A stretch of DNA of 14,293 bases from CAYQOX01 sp964419335 (GTDB lineage Bacteria > Hinthialibacterota > Hinthialibacteria > Hinthialibacterales > Hinthialibacteraceae), in the NCBI GenBank assembly GCA_964419335.1, contig CAYQOX010000081.1, forward strand, positions 1-14,293, given 5' to 3'. A program made the position numbers and the translations under genes. Position 1 is the first letter of the stretch. Each line of letters begins with the position of its first letter. Below the pieces are notes generated by a model. The model saw only the letters and a list, made by a program, of their open reading frames with translations. It ran no database searches and was not told the DNA's origin. This document shows positions 1 to 8,072 of the stretch, one piece after another.

Positions 1-403
1 TCCATAATAAACCAAAGCATAGAGCACTCCAGACCTTTATAACCTAAAAACAAACCTTATTATAACTCTTCTGCTAAAAAACAACATGGAAATTTTATTC
101 TGATTTGTTTGAGTTGTCAAAAATCTAAGTCTAAAAAAATAGATAACTTGTGAATGATTCGACAGAAATGAATCAATCTTTCGAATCAAAAAACTCCATT
201 TTAAGTTAAGGAAAAACAAGAAATGTACATCTAGCACAAAGCCTACTACGAATTCAAAGATCTCAAATGGGTTATTTCTTGGGGAAGCAGGTCACGTTCG
301 CTTCCACCTTCATCAATGGGTAAAATGAGATTATTCTTTAACCGCTGTTCGAATAATTTCCAACGATCCTTTTTAAATTCGAAAAAGAAATCCTCATCTT
401 AAT
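1..403. other. AT-rich left intergenic region, no firm gene
   Basis: No convincing complete gene is seen here. Two weak signals exist. On the minus strand an ATG at 20-18 is preceded by GGAG with a 6-base spacer (27-30) and runs off the left edge as MLWFIM, so a divergent gene may start there. Also on the minus strand, 398-246 is an open stretch of 50 codons with a protein-like, charged composition (it contains FKKDRWKLFEQRL), but it has a stop just upstream and no start codon, so at best it is a gene remnant. The segment around 37-237 is simple AT-rich sequence. The promoter of the methyltransferase at 404 must lie here, but I could not choose a box. Confidence 0.45.
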
Positions 404-1633
404 ATGACGAATAAAAGAGAAGCAATCATCGAAACATTATCAACTCAAGGGGAGGGCATTGCCCGACTGGATGGCAAAGTCATTTTTGTCCCTTTTACTT
501 TGGAAAATGAAACATGGGAAATCGAACCGTTTCAAGACAAGAAAAACTATTCGCGCGCATGGCCCCTTCAACTTAACTCCGAGAAACATCCCTCCCGGGT
601 ACAACCCAGATGCCCCTATTTTACTCACTGTGGCGGATGTCAGATCCAACACATGGGTGAAGAAAAACAGCGTGAATCCAAACGCTTATGGTTACAAGAA
701 ACATTTCGACGCATTGCTCATCTTAATACTAACGTAAATCCTTTGGTTTTTTCCTATCCATGGGAGTATCGCAATAAAATACGATTGTTACTCCTAAACG
801 AGGAAAACATGATTCAATTTGCTTTTCATTTTTATGGGAAACCGGAGCAAAAGGTACCTATTCAGGATTGCCCGATTGCCCATGAAGCGATTCGAAATTC
901 AATTCCAACGATCTATAAAATTCTAAACACAAACTGGTCTCAGGAAACGCGAAAAATCCCAGAGAACGCGAAGGTTATTCTTCATGTGGAATTGCAGACG
1001 CGCGTAATCCTTACGTTTGAGAATGTAGTTCCCCCGAAAAACGTACTTGAAGTTTTGGAGAATGAAGGATTTAAAACCAATATAGTCAAAAAACACAAAT
1101 CCCATACTCTCACTACAGATCATGATCCTACCGCCTTTCGCCAAGTGAATGATCGGGTACAAGACCGCTTATATGACTATGTGAAGCAATTGCCTTATCT
1201 ATCTACGGAATCTCTTTTAGAAGGGTATTGTGGGCCGGGCATACTCACATCTTTATTAGGCCAGCGTTTCTCGAATATCATTGCTGTGGAGGCCAATTCT
1301 TCCAATGTGGGGCAGGCAAAACATCGAGTTAGCCGTCAGAGGCACATCCGAATTCATAGCATGACCATGGAAACGTTTTTGCGCAAAAACCGAGATAGTT
1401 ACAGAACGATTTTGCTTAATCCGCCTCGTTCTGGATTATCCACCACCGTTCGGAAACAAATATCGAAGTTAGGCGCGAACGACCTTGTGATGCTTTCTTG
1501 TCATCCTGCTGCTCTTGCCCGCGATACAGCGGCCTTCGTGAAAGCGGGATTTACAATTCAGCAACTTCAACCCTTTGATATGTTTCCTCAAACCTACCAT
1601 GTAGAAGCCGTAATCCATCTTCAACGATCCTAA
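404..1633 (+). CDS. rlmD: 23S rRNA (uracil-5-)-methyltransferase, RlmD/TrmA family with Fe-S cluster
   Basis: SAM-dependent enzyme that adds a methyl group to C5 of a uridine in RNA, most likely 23S rRNA in the cytoplasm. The 409 residues follow the family order: a TRAM-like RNA-binding start (about 1-50), four cysteines that fit the 4Fe-4S site (C70, C76, C79, C156), the AFRQVN motif (244-249), the SAM-binding YCGPG (275-279), NPPRSG (339-344, where many relatives have DPPR), the catalytic cysteine C366 in SCHP (relatives have SCNP), and the terminal HVE (399-401) with the likely base E401. Length is close to E. coli RlmD (433). No clear ribosome site precedes the ATG, but the N-terminus matches the expected TRAM start. 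The gene stands alone and converges on the sulfatase. The exact target (U1939, U747 or tRNA U54) cannot be told from the sequence; the Fe-S cysteines argue for an rRNA enzyme. Confidence 0.9.
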   Translation: MTNKREAIIETLSTQGEGIARLDGKVIFVPFTLENETWEIEPFQDKKNYSRAWPLQLNSEKHPSRVQPRCPYFTHCGGCQIQHMGEEKQRESKRLWLQETFRRIAHLNTNVNPLVFSYPWEYRNKIRLLLLNEENMIQFAFHFYGKPEQKVPIQDCPIAHEAIRNSIPTIYKILNTNWSQETRKIPENAKVILHVELQTRVILTFENVVPPKNVLEVLENEGFKTNIVKKHKSHTLTTDHDPTAFRQVNDRVQDRLYDYVKQLPYLSTESLLEGYCGPGILTSLLGQRFSNIIAVEANSSNVGQAKHRVSRQRHIRIHSMTMETFLRKNRDSYRTILLNPPRSGLSTTVRKQISKLGANDLVMLSCHPAALARDTAAFVKAGFTIQQLQPFDMFPQTYHVEAVIHLQRS

Positions 1634-1639
1634 TCGATG

Positions 1640-1686
1640 GACATGGGGTAAATACCTATAATATTTGCATTTACCCCATGTCTTTT
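1640..1686 (+). terminator. Hairpin terminator between convergent genes
   Basis: Perfect 14-bp inverted repeat (arms 1640-1653 and 1669-1682, core ATGGGGTAAAT) with a 15-base loop, followed by TTTT on the plus strand. It lies 6 bases after the methyltransferase stop and 22 bases beyond the sulfatase stop. It fits a plus-strand intrinsic terminator; on the minus strand no T-run follows, so use by the sulfatase is less certain. Confidence 0.75.
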
Positions 1687-1704
1687 AATAAAGAACTATA
1701 CGGG

Positions 1705-3117
1705 TTATCTCGTAACTTGATTGGATTGTTGTTCGCGTATCATTTGTTCCATTTTTTCAACAATATCGGGATGAAGCGCGGCCACGTTGTTTTTCTCGCG
1801 AATATCGTTCTTCAAATTGTACAATTCGAGTGGCCCTTCTGGCAATTTAGCCACATTTAAACGAACCGCTTTCCAGTCTCCCCAACGAAGAGATTGCTTC
1901 CCACCTTGTTCGGAAAATTCCCAATAAAGGATTTCATGTATCTTTTGTTTTTTGCCTAGCATCTCTGGCATAAAGGAAATTCCATCGATATCCTCGGGGG
2001 CTTCTATTCCCGCAGCCTCACAAAATGTAGGCAATAAATCCCAAAACGCAGAAATATGATGGCTCACAGAGCCCGGTTTAATTTTCCCCGGCCAACGAGC
2101 GATCATGGGCACCCGGATTCCACCGTCATAGAGATCACGTTTCATCCCCCGTACTTTTCCGGCGCTGTTGAAAAAGAGAGGATCGGCTTGGCCTTCTTTA
2201 TGGGGACCATTATCGCTGGAGAATATTACTAACGTATTTTCGTCTAATCCTAGTTCTTGCAGTTTATGGAAAATCCGGCCGACATCACGATCCATGCGAG
2301 TAATCATTGCTGCATGACCTTTTTGAGGAGCAGGCCAATCTTTTTTGTTTTTATATAGACCATAATCCGGAACTTCCATCCCGTGTTCACCGACCACCCA
2401 ATGTTCATTATTGGCGTGTGGTATCGTATAGGGGAGATAAAGAAAGAAGGGATCCTTTTTATTTTCATCAATAAAATTGAGTGCTTCTTTGGTAAAGAGA
2501 TCATGAGAGTAATCAACCCTTTTGGTCGCTGCTCCGCCATATTCCTTGGCATAACCCCGCTCTGGACGTTTAACCTCATTCTCGAGTTCTACTTTTTCTC
2601 GATTGCGCCATAAGAAAGCAGGGTAATAATTATGAGCATGGACTTGGTTCAGATAACCAAAGAAGTAATCAAAACCTTGTTCTAGGGGAAAACCAGTGGT
2701 ATCTTCCTCGCCTAAGCCCCATTTTCCAATACAGGCGGTACGATAACCGACTTCTTTGAGGTATTCAGCGACGGTTTTTTCTTGAGGTTGTAACACTTGG
2801 TTTTGTCCATTGGTGCGCAGATGCCCCGTGTGTAAACCAAGCATTATCGTAGCCCGGGATGGAGCACATACCGTGCTGCCGGCATAATGATCAGTAAAGC
2901 GCATGCCTTCTTCGGCCATTTTATCCAGATTTGGAGTCTTGATTAAATGCTGTCCGTAGCAACCTAGATCTCCATACCCGAGATCATCCGCCAAGAGGAA
3001 GATAATATTAGGACGTTGGTTTTGGGCAGAGGTTTTAAGGCTACCCATTGTGGCCGCAGCCGTGATTCCCATGGTAATATTTTTTAAGGCTTGCCTACGA
3101 TTGGATTTTGTTAACAT
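1705..3117 (-). CDS. Tat-exported sulfatase (arylsulfatase family, Cys-type)
   Basis: Hydrolyses sulfate esters, probably on sulfated polysaccharides or their fragments outside the cytoplasmic membrane. The N-terminus carries a twin arginine (NRRQALKN, 6-13) followed by a hydrophobic, Ala/Thr-rich stretch to about residue 31, a probable Tat signal. The catalytic domain shows the metal-binding ADDLG (D44, D45), the formylglycine motif C84-A-P-S-R88 with the downstream LHTG, GKWGLG (K132), H234 in TIPHANNE, SDNGPH (D302, N303) and K321 in GKVRGMKRDLYDGG. A C-terminal subdomain with LYWEF and RWGDWKAVRL is typical of the family. The 470 residues are full length. Cys84 must be converted to formylglycine by a maturase not present here. 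The ribosome site GGGAGGAG lies 6 bases before the ATG. The gene stands alone, divergent from pabBC. The substrate cannot be predicted. Confidence 0.93.
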   Translation of the reverse strand: MLTKSNRRQALKNITMGITAAATMGSLKTSAQNQRPNIIFLLADDLGYGDLGCYGQHLIKTPNLDKMAEEGMRFTDHYAGSTVCAPSRATIMLGLHTGHLRTNGQNQVLQPQEKTVAEYLKEVGYRTACIGKWGLGEEDTTGFPLEQGFDYFFGYLNQVHAHNYYPAFLWRNREKVELENEVKRPERGYAKEYGGAATKRVDYSHDLFTKEALNFIDENKKDPFFLYLPYTIPHANNEHWVVGEHGMEVPDYGLYKNKKDWPAPQKGHAAMITRMDRDVGRIFHKLQELGLDENTLVIFSSDNGPHKEGQADPLFFNSAGKVRGMKRDLYDGGIRVPMIARWPGKIKPGSVSHHISAFWDLLPTFCEAAGIEAPEDIDGISFMPEMLGKKQKIHEILYWEFSEQGGKQSLRWGDWKAVRLNVAKLPEGPLELYNLKNDIREKNNVAALHPDIVEKMEQMIREQQSNQVTR

Positions 3118-3330
3118 AAAAATCTCCTCCCTCTATAATCATGATTTTCTCTTGATTGTACAGAAATTTAAGAAAAAAATCAGGCATCAAGGAACAATAC
3201 TCTATAATTTAATCAACTCATCGTTCCCGTGGACTCTGGTTTACTTGGTTAGAAGCGGGATACTCTAAGTGAATAGATAAGCAGGATAGATCAGCAGGTC
3301 GCGAATTCACTTTGTGGAAAGGATCACGAA

Positions 3331-5097
3331 ATGCACGATCGAGACCTCATTCCTTATGTGGTTCTCCGTGACGATTCATCGGGAAGTTGGCTCAAGTTTT
3401 CTCATCTCACCCAGATCATTCAAACCAGAAAGCAGGAGGAAGTTTTTCCTAAATTGCAAGCCTTGTCCGAAGCCGTAGAAAAAGAGAGTTCTTACGCAGT
3501 TGGTTTTCTCGCCTATGAAGCGGGCAATTCTTTTCATTTTCCTAAGAAAGAGACTTTCTGTAACCAAGATGAATTTCCCTTGCTTTGGTTTGGTCTCTTT
3601 TCTCATTTTACGAGGCATGATGAATTACCTCCAAGTCATGAAAGTCCTTCCTTATATCAAGATTGGTATGCTTCTGTGAATCAACAGGAGTATCGTAATA
3701 ATATCGAGAAGATCCATAAATACATCGCAAGAGGTGAGACTTATCAAGTTAATTATTCCTACCGATTAAATACGACAAATATTGATGACCCCTGGAATTT
3801 GTTTCTTTATCTGATCGAAAATCAAGAATCAAGGTATGGAGCCTATCTTGATACGGGAGAATGGGTTTTGTGCAGCGCCTCGCCAGAACTCTTCTTTCGC
3901 CTGGATGGAAAACACATTGAGTCCCATCCCATGAAGGGAACTTCGCCACGGGGGTTATGGTATGAAAACGATCGACAACTTGCAGATCGATTACGCCATT
4001 CCACAAAAGAACAAGCCGAAAATGTCATGATTACCGATATGGTGCGGAACGATCTCGGGCGCATTTCGGAAATGGGTCATGTCTGTGTCCCTCAGCTTTT
4101 TTCGGTAGAAAAGTATCCAACCGTTTGGCAAATGGTTTCCATGGTGCGTGCCCAAACCATAGAACCATTGCCTCGGATTTTTGAAGCCATGTTTCCTGCC
4201 GCTTCCATCACCGGGGCTCCGAAGCGACGAACCATGGAAATAATTTCGGAATTAGAAACAAGGCCGCGTCGTATTTATACCGGGACAATCGGCTATTTAG
4301 CGCCTGACAGAAAAGCCCAGTTCAATGTAGCCATACGCACAGTCTTCATTAATAAACGAACGGGAGAGGCGGAATATGGTGTAGGAGGTGGGATTGTATG
4401 GGATTCACAATGGGGAAGGGAAGAAAAGGAATGCCAGATCAAATCCCGTATTTTGCATCATCGAAAACCTTCCTTTGATTTATTAGAAACCATACGCTGG
4501 ACTAAAGAATCGGGTTTTTTTCTTCTCTCTTATCACTTGAAGCGTTTAAGCCAATCGGCTTCTTATTTTAACTATGAAGTTGATCTTACCCATGTGAAAC
4601 GTGAATTGGAACAAACAGTAGCAGAATTACCGGGTCTATGTTACAAAGTTCGTTTACTCCTCAGCCGAAATGGCTCTATCAAGATCGAAACGACTCCCTT
4701 AGATCTTAACGCATCTTTTATTCCAAAAGTAATCATGGCGAAAGAATCCGTGGATAAGAATGACCCCTTTTTATATCACAAAACAACTCATCGTAATGTT
4801 TATCAAAAAGCCTTCCAATCTCGTCCAGGGTATTCCGATGTGATTCTTTATAATTCGAAAAATGAGATTACGGAAACCACGACAGCCAATCTCCTTGTTG
4901 AAAACGATGGGATTCTTTATACACCTCCCATTGATTGTGGTTTGCTGCCAGGGACCTATCGCGAGTATTTATTAGATACGGGGAAAATACAAGAACGTAT
5001 TTTGTACTTGAAAGATTTATTCGAATCCTCCTCTATTTATCGAATAAATTCTGTCCGTGGAATGCAAAAAGTGCGTCTCGTTTACGAGGAATCATGA
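3331..5097 (+). CDS. pabB: PabB-PabC fusion: aminodeoxychorismate synthase component I and 4-amino-4-deoxychorismate lyase
   Basis: Bifunctional cytoplasmic enzyme for 4-aminobenzoate, a folate precursor. The first part (about 1-380) is a chorismate-binding domain: it aminates chorismate with ammonia normally supplied by PabA. Seen here are NYSYRL (141-146), SASPELFFR (182-190), the PMKGT motif with catalytic Lys202, DMVRNDLGR (236-244), ITGAPKRR (293-300) and the GGGI...E region (352-368). The second part (about 381-588) is a PLP fold-type IV lyase that releases pyruvate: HKTTHR with the likely PLP lysine K484, ITETTTANL (513-521), LLPGTYR (538-544) and a terminal NSVRGMQKVRLV. Such fusions are known in many bacteria. 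No pabA lies in the window, so the amidotransferase must be elsewhere. AAAGGA precedes the ATG with a suitable spacer. The stop overlaps the ATG of the next frame. Confidence 0.93.
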   Translation: MHDRDLIPYVVLRDDSSGSWLKFSHLTQIIQTRKQEEVFPKLQALSEAVEKESSYAVGFLAYEAGNSFHFPKKETFCNQDEFPLLWFGLFSHFTRHDELPPSHESPSLYQDWYASVNQQEYRNNIEKIHKYIARGETYQVNYSYRLNTTNIDDPWNLFLYLIENQESRYGAYLDTGEWVLCSASPELFFRLDGKHIESHPMKGTSPRGLWYENDRQLADRLRHSTKEQAENVMITDMVRNDLGRISEMGHVCVPQLFSVEKYPTVWQMVSMVRAQTIEPLPRIFEAMFPAASITGAPKRRTMEIISELETRPRRIYTGTIGYLAPDRKAQFNVAIRTVFINKRTGEAEYGVGGGIVWDSQWGREEKECQIKSRILHHRKPSFDLLETIRWTKESGFFLLSYHLKRLSQSASYFNYEVDLTHVKRELEQTVAELPGLCYKVRLLLSRNGSIKIETTPLDLNASFIPKVIMAKESVDKNDPFLYHKTTHRNVYQKAFQSRPGYSDVILYNSKNEITETTTANLLVENDGILYTPPIDCGLLPGTYREYLLDTGKIQERILYLKDLFESSSIYRINSVRGMQKVRLVYEES

Positions 5098-5543
5098 CCG
5101 AACGTGGCTTCGGACTCGCGGCTGGCTTTGAAAAAGGAAGCTATATGGCATGTTGCGCCGAAATCGCACTCGATCCTAATAGCGGTGAGGTTAAGGTCGT
5201 TCGCGTGGTGGAAGCTTTCGATTGCGGCCCGGTGATTAATCCAGTGCATCTTAAAAATCAGATTGAAGGAATGATTATGATGGGTATTGGCGGGGCTTTA
5301 TATGAAGCCATCGAATTTGAAGAGGGAAAAATCCTCAACCCACGTCTCTCTCGATATCAAGTTCCTCGTTTTCGTGATACTCCCGAAATGGAATGTGTAT
5401 TAATCGATCATGACGATGTCTATCCCGCGGGTGGAGGCGAAACCCCGATTATTGGTATTGCCCCGGCAATTGCGAACGCGATTTTTAACGCCACGGGGAA
5501 ACGTATTCGCTCCATGCCATTACTCCCTACAAAGCACTTGTAA
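5094..5543 (+). CDS. C-terminal fragment of a xanthine dehydrogenase-type molybdopterin-binding subunit (probable remnant)
   Basis: This 149-codon frame matches only the last fifth of the large molybdenum subunit of the xanthine dehydrogenase / aldehyde oxidase family, normally about 700-780 residues. Seen are GFEKGSYMACCAEIALD (11-27), FDCGPVINPVHLKNQIEGM (42-60, a cofactor-binding segment), LNPRLSRYQVPRF (81-93) and GGGETPIIGIAPAIANAIF (113-131), where E116 matches the catalytic glutamate of the family, then the usual end RIRSMPLLP. Everything before this is missing, so it cannot hold the cofactor or react alone. Family homology starts almost exactly at the ATG, which overlaps the pabBC stop as ATGA and has GAGG four bases ahead, so it could be translated by coupling. 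The frame also stays open upstream to 4935, but that stretch lies inside pabBC and shows no family motifs. Most likely the tail left by a deletion; an assembly join is also possible. Confidence 0.8.
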   Translation: MTERGFGLAAGFEKGSYMACCAEIALDPNSGEVKVVRVVEAFDCGPVINPVHLKNQIEGMIMMGIGGALYEAIEFEEGKILNPRLSRYQVPRFRDTPEMECVLIDHDDVYPAGGGETPIIGIAPAIANAIFNATGKRIRSMPLLPTKHL

Positions 5544-5571
5544 TTCAAAAGAGTAGCGGAATTTCAATAAG

Positions 5572-5613
5572 AAAGCGGTTGGTGAAGAATCAATGAAACC
5601 ACCAACCGCTTTT
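5572..5613. terminator. Bidirectional hairpin terminator
   Basis: Perfect 13-bp inverted repeat (arms 5572-5584 and 5600-5612, core GCGGTTGGTG) with a 15-base loop. The right arm ends in TTTT on the plus strand and the left arm starts in AAA, giving a T-rich end on the minus strand. It sits between the convergent ends at 5543 (+) and 5620 (-), so it probably stops transcription in both directions. Confidence 0.8.
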
Positions 5614-5619
5614 CCTACT

Positions 5620-6429
5620 TTATTCTACGATGCCAATTTTATTCGGTGAGATTGCAACATTGTCAATAAATAAATGATGATCACTTTTCGAGGTCCAACT
5701 CCCACCTAAATAGAGATTGATCCAGACTTTTTCAATCTTGAGTTCATCTGTATTGCGAAAGCGCAAATCCGTTTTCTCAAAGGCCAGTTTATCATCTACC
5801 CAACCTTGTATAATTCCATTCGCTTCACCAATCTCATTAAGTTTGACGTATTGTTCTATACAGTACCAGCGATTGTTCTCGAGATAGCCGCGTTTTTCGA
5901 TATCCCAGACCCAACTGGAACCGTACTGTCCACGCATATCCATGTGATAACAATAAAAACCGATGGGAATTTTCCCTTCCTCTAGGCCACGAAACAATCC
6001 CCGCGCCGACCAGCCATCGTCCCCATGAACTGGACGTCCTCCCCAACCAGCACGACCATAGGTGGCTGAAATACCAGGAAGTTTTCCGCCTCGTTCAGGA
6101 TTCCAATCATCGGCGAAACGAAGGTAATAACGGAAGTAGATTTCCTCCGGTTCTTCTTTCCATTGTTCTGAAAAGTCGAAACTGAAACTGGTACCATAAT
6201 GCCCCTCTTTTTTCACTTGAATCATTAGGGCTTTTTCTTTGAACGGTTCGAATTGAAGGGATTCATTTTTTTTAACAAGAGTTACATTTCTGGGCGTGGA
6301 TTCTAAGTTCCATGCTTTATACCAATCGTTTTTATCAAAATCACATTTAAACATTTTATCCTGGCCAATCGCAAGAATGGTAAATATCATCAAGATGAGA
6401 CAGGACAATAGTAATTGACGTAAAAACAT
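5620..6429 (-). CDS. Secreted PL14-like polysaccharide lyase-fold protein
   Basis: Probably binds or cleaves a uronate-containing polysaccharide (alginate or glucuronan type) outside the cytoplasm. The 269 residues begin with a signal peptide (hydrophobic 5-21, ending near AIGQD). The rest reads as a beta-jelly-roll of the polysaccharide lyase 14/20 type: YFRYYLRFADDWN (98-110), the hallmark GGKLPG (114-119), GWSARGLFR (139-147), GFYCYHMDM (157-165), NRWYCIEQYVKLN (186-198), GGSW (242-245) and HHLFIDNVAIS (251-261). These patterns are shared with annotated PL14-like domains; catalytic residues were not assigned, so lyase activity is inferred. AGAGGT precedes the ATG with about 6 bases of spacing. 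It starts 30 bases after the stop of the Gfo/Idh/MocA gene on the same strand, with no terminator between, so the two are probably one transcript ending at the hairpin near 5600. Confidence 0.78.
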   Translation of the reverse strand: MFLRQLLLSCLILMIFTILAIGQDKMFKCDFDKNDWYKAWNLESTPRNVTLVKKNESLQFEPFKEKALMIQVKKEGHYGTSFSFDFSEQWKEEPEEIYFRYYLRFADDWNPERGGKLPGISATYGRAGWGGRPVHGDDGWSARGLFRGLEEGKIPIGFYCYHMDMRGQYGSSWVWDIEKRGYLENNRWYCIEQYVKLNEIGEANGIIQGWVDDKLAFEKTDLRFRNTDELKIEKVWINLYLGGSWTSKSDHHLFIDNVAISPNKIGIVE

Positions 6430-6459
6430 ATCGATACCTCTTTCAACAAATATAGTTAT

Positions 6460-7968
6460 TTATAATTCCCAACCCTCGCGGTAGGTACGCTTTTTCAATT
6501 GGTTTGCCTCGGAACTATTTGTGAATTGTTTGTTTTCCTCATCCCATTTCAATTTCTTTGGAACCCGCAAAGCGATATTGCCTAAAGCAATGGTTTCTGT
6601 GAAGGGAAAGATATTTTCGAAACTCGCTAAAGATTCCTGTTCTCCTTTACACGCGCGTAACCATTGTTCTAATTCGCCAAGAGGACGTTCGAGTGTTTCG
6701 GGAGGAGGATCAAAGGCTTTCATTCTGGCTTCGGGAATCAGGCGGGGATTGCCACCCGTGAAGCCCGCAAGGATTTTGCCTTGATCTCCGACAAACAACA
6801 TGCCTTCTTCAGGTAAGTCTTCCCCGTCCGTTTCTAATTCTTCCGGCATAGGGGGACGTAATCCTCCGTCATACCAGCTAAGCGTCACTGGGGACATGTC
6901 GCCTCGGGACGGGAATTCCCAGCGTATCATTGAAGCGCGAGGATAAGACACCGTGTTTTCCTGTTTTTTCCAGAGATCATCTATTATGTCATAAAATTGA
7001 CTGCGGGAGGCTTCTACAGAAGATGGAAAACCGAGTTTCAATATTTTAAAGATTTGAAAGAAACTATAATGCCCCATATCGCCCAAAGCGCCTGCGCCGA
7101 AATCATACCACCCCCGAAAAACCGCATGGGTATAGGAAGGATGGTAAGGTAGAGCAGGTACAGGCCCCAGCCAAAGTTTCCAATTAAAACCTTCAGGAAT
7201 TTCTACACGTTCTTGGGGACGTTGAGTCATTCCTTGGGGCCAAAAGGGACGAGTTGACCAGTTATGTACTTCACGGACCTGGCCAATAGCCCCGTTCCAT
7301 ATCCATTCGCATATCTTATACGTGTCTTCATTTCCTGCGGCACAAAACATATGAGTGGCCAATCCAGTTTGTTTCGCTTTTTTCACCGCCAGATCAATTT
7401 CATGATATACATTGGATAAGGCTTTGTGGGTGATTGCATGTTTGCCTTTATTCATCGCAGCCAAGGCAATGGTGGCATGCAAATGATCTGGAGTCATGAT
7501 GTAGACTGCATCGATCTCTTTTGCTTTTTCCAATAATTCACGAAAATCAATATATGCAGGACAACCTTTATAATTTTGAAGATTGCGTTTTTTGGCGTAG
7601 TAGGTTTCGACAATTTGTTTTCCTACTTTACGACCGCATCGGCAACCTTCTACACTTTCATCCCACTTATCATCATCGAGAAAATCGCGGATTTTATCGC
7701 GAATTTCGTGCTTACCCCAGGGAACGTAATCCGTACTCTCTTCGTTGACATCACAAACGGCACCAATATGTACGTCTTCTTTCTTCAAAGCAGGTATCAA
7801 TTGGCGTATACCTTGCGTACCGCATCCAATGTAGGCGATATTAATTTTGTCATTGGGAGAGGTGGAGGAAGGTTGTCCGATAACCTGTCTTGGGATAAAG
7901 GTGAAAGCCGTAACAGGAATACTTGTCTTCAAAAAGGCACGTCGGTTTTCTTTATATTTTTTCTCCAT
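6460..7968 (-). CDS. Tat-exported Gfo/Idh/MocA family oxidoreductase
   Basis: NAD(P)-dependent sugar or sugar-acid oxidoreductase family, here with an export signal. Numbering from the chosen ATG, NRRAFLK (8-14) plus a hydrophobic run to about 32 is a twin-arginine signal. The Rossmann part has IAYIGCGTQG (44-53), AVCDVN (70-75), DFRELL (141-146), TPDHLHA (159-165) and KGKHAITHKALSN (174-186), where Lys182 matches the Lys of the classic EKP motif although the flanking residues are changed to HKA. The C-terminal half contains YDFGAGALGDMGHYSF, typical of planctomycete-type members. An ATG five codons upstream (7983) is possible, but GAGG sits 9 bases before the ATG at 7968, so that start is preferred (502 residues). 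Probably transcribed with the PL14-like gene that follows. It lies about 100 bases after the DtxR gene without an obvious terminator, so readthrough from the feo operon is possible. Substrate unknown. Confidence 0.9.
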   Translation of the reverse strand: MEKKYKENRRAFLKTSIPVTAFTFIPRQVIGQPSSTSPNDKINIAYIGCGTQGIRQLIPALKKEDVHIGAVCDVNEESTDYVPWGKHEIRDKIRDFLDDDKWDESVEGCRCGRKVGKQIVETYYAKKRNLQNYKGCPAYIDFRELLEKAKEIDAVYIMTPDHLHATIALAAMNKGKHAITHKALSNVYHEIDLAVKKAKQTGLATHMFCAAGNEDTYKICEWIWNGAIGQVREVHNWSTRPFWPQGMTQRPQERVEIPEGFNWKLWLGPVPALPYHPSYTHAVFRGWYDFGAGALGDMGHYSFFQIFKILKLGFPSSVEASRSQFYDIIDDLWKKQENTVSYPRASMIRWEFPSRGDMSPVTLSWYDGGLRPPMPEELETDGEDLPEEGMLFVGDQGKILAGFTGGNPRLIPEARMKAFDPPPETLERPLGELEQWLRACKGEQESLASFENIFPFTETIALGNIALRVPKKLKWDEENKQFTNSSEANQLKKRTYREGWEL

Positions 7969-8072
7969 TAGTATGATCCTCATTGATTATAAAATAAAAG
8001 GGAACAATCAGCTGCTAAGTATTATCTCAAAACCGAGCCCCTTTGAATAGAGGAACAATGGAGAATCGAATT

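Noticed and set aside
37..237. A 66-codon minus-strand frame
   Set aside because: It is Phe/Leu/Ile/Arg-rich as expected from AT-rich noncoding DNA, has no ribosome site and shows no family motif.
7521..7971. Plus-strand frames of 75 and 131 codons inside the oxidoreductase gene
   Set aside because: They are antisense to a gene with clear family motifs and show no recognizable domain of their own.
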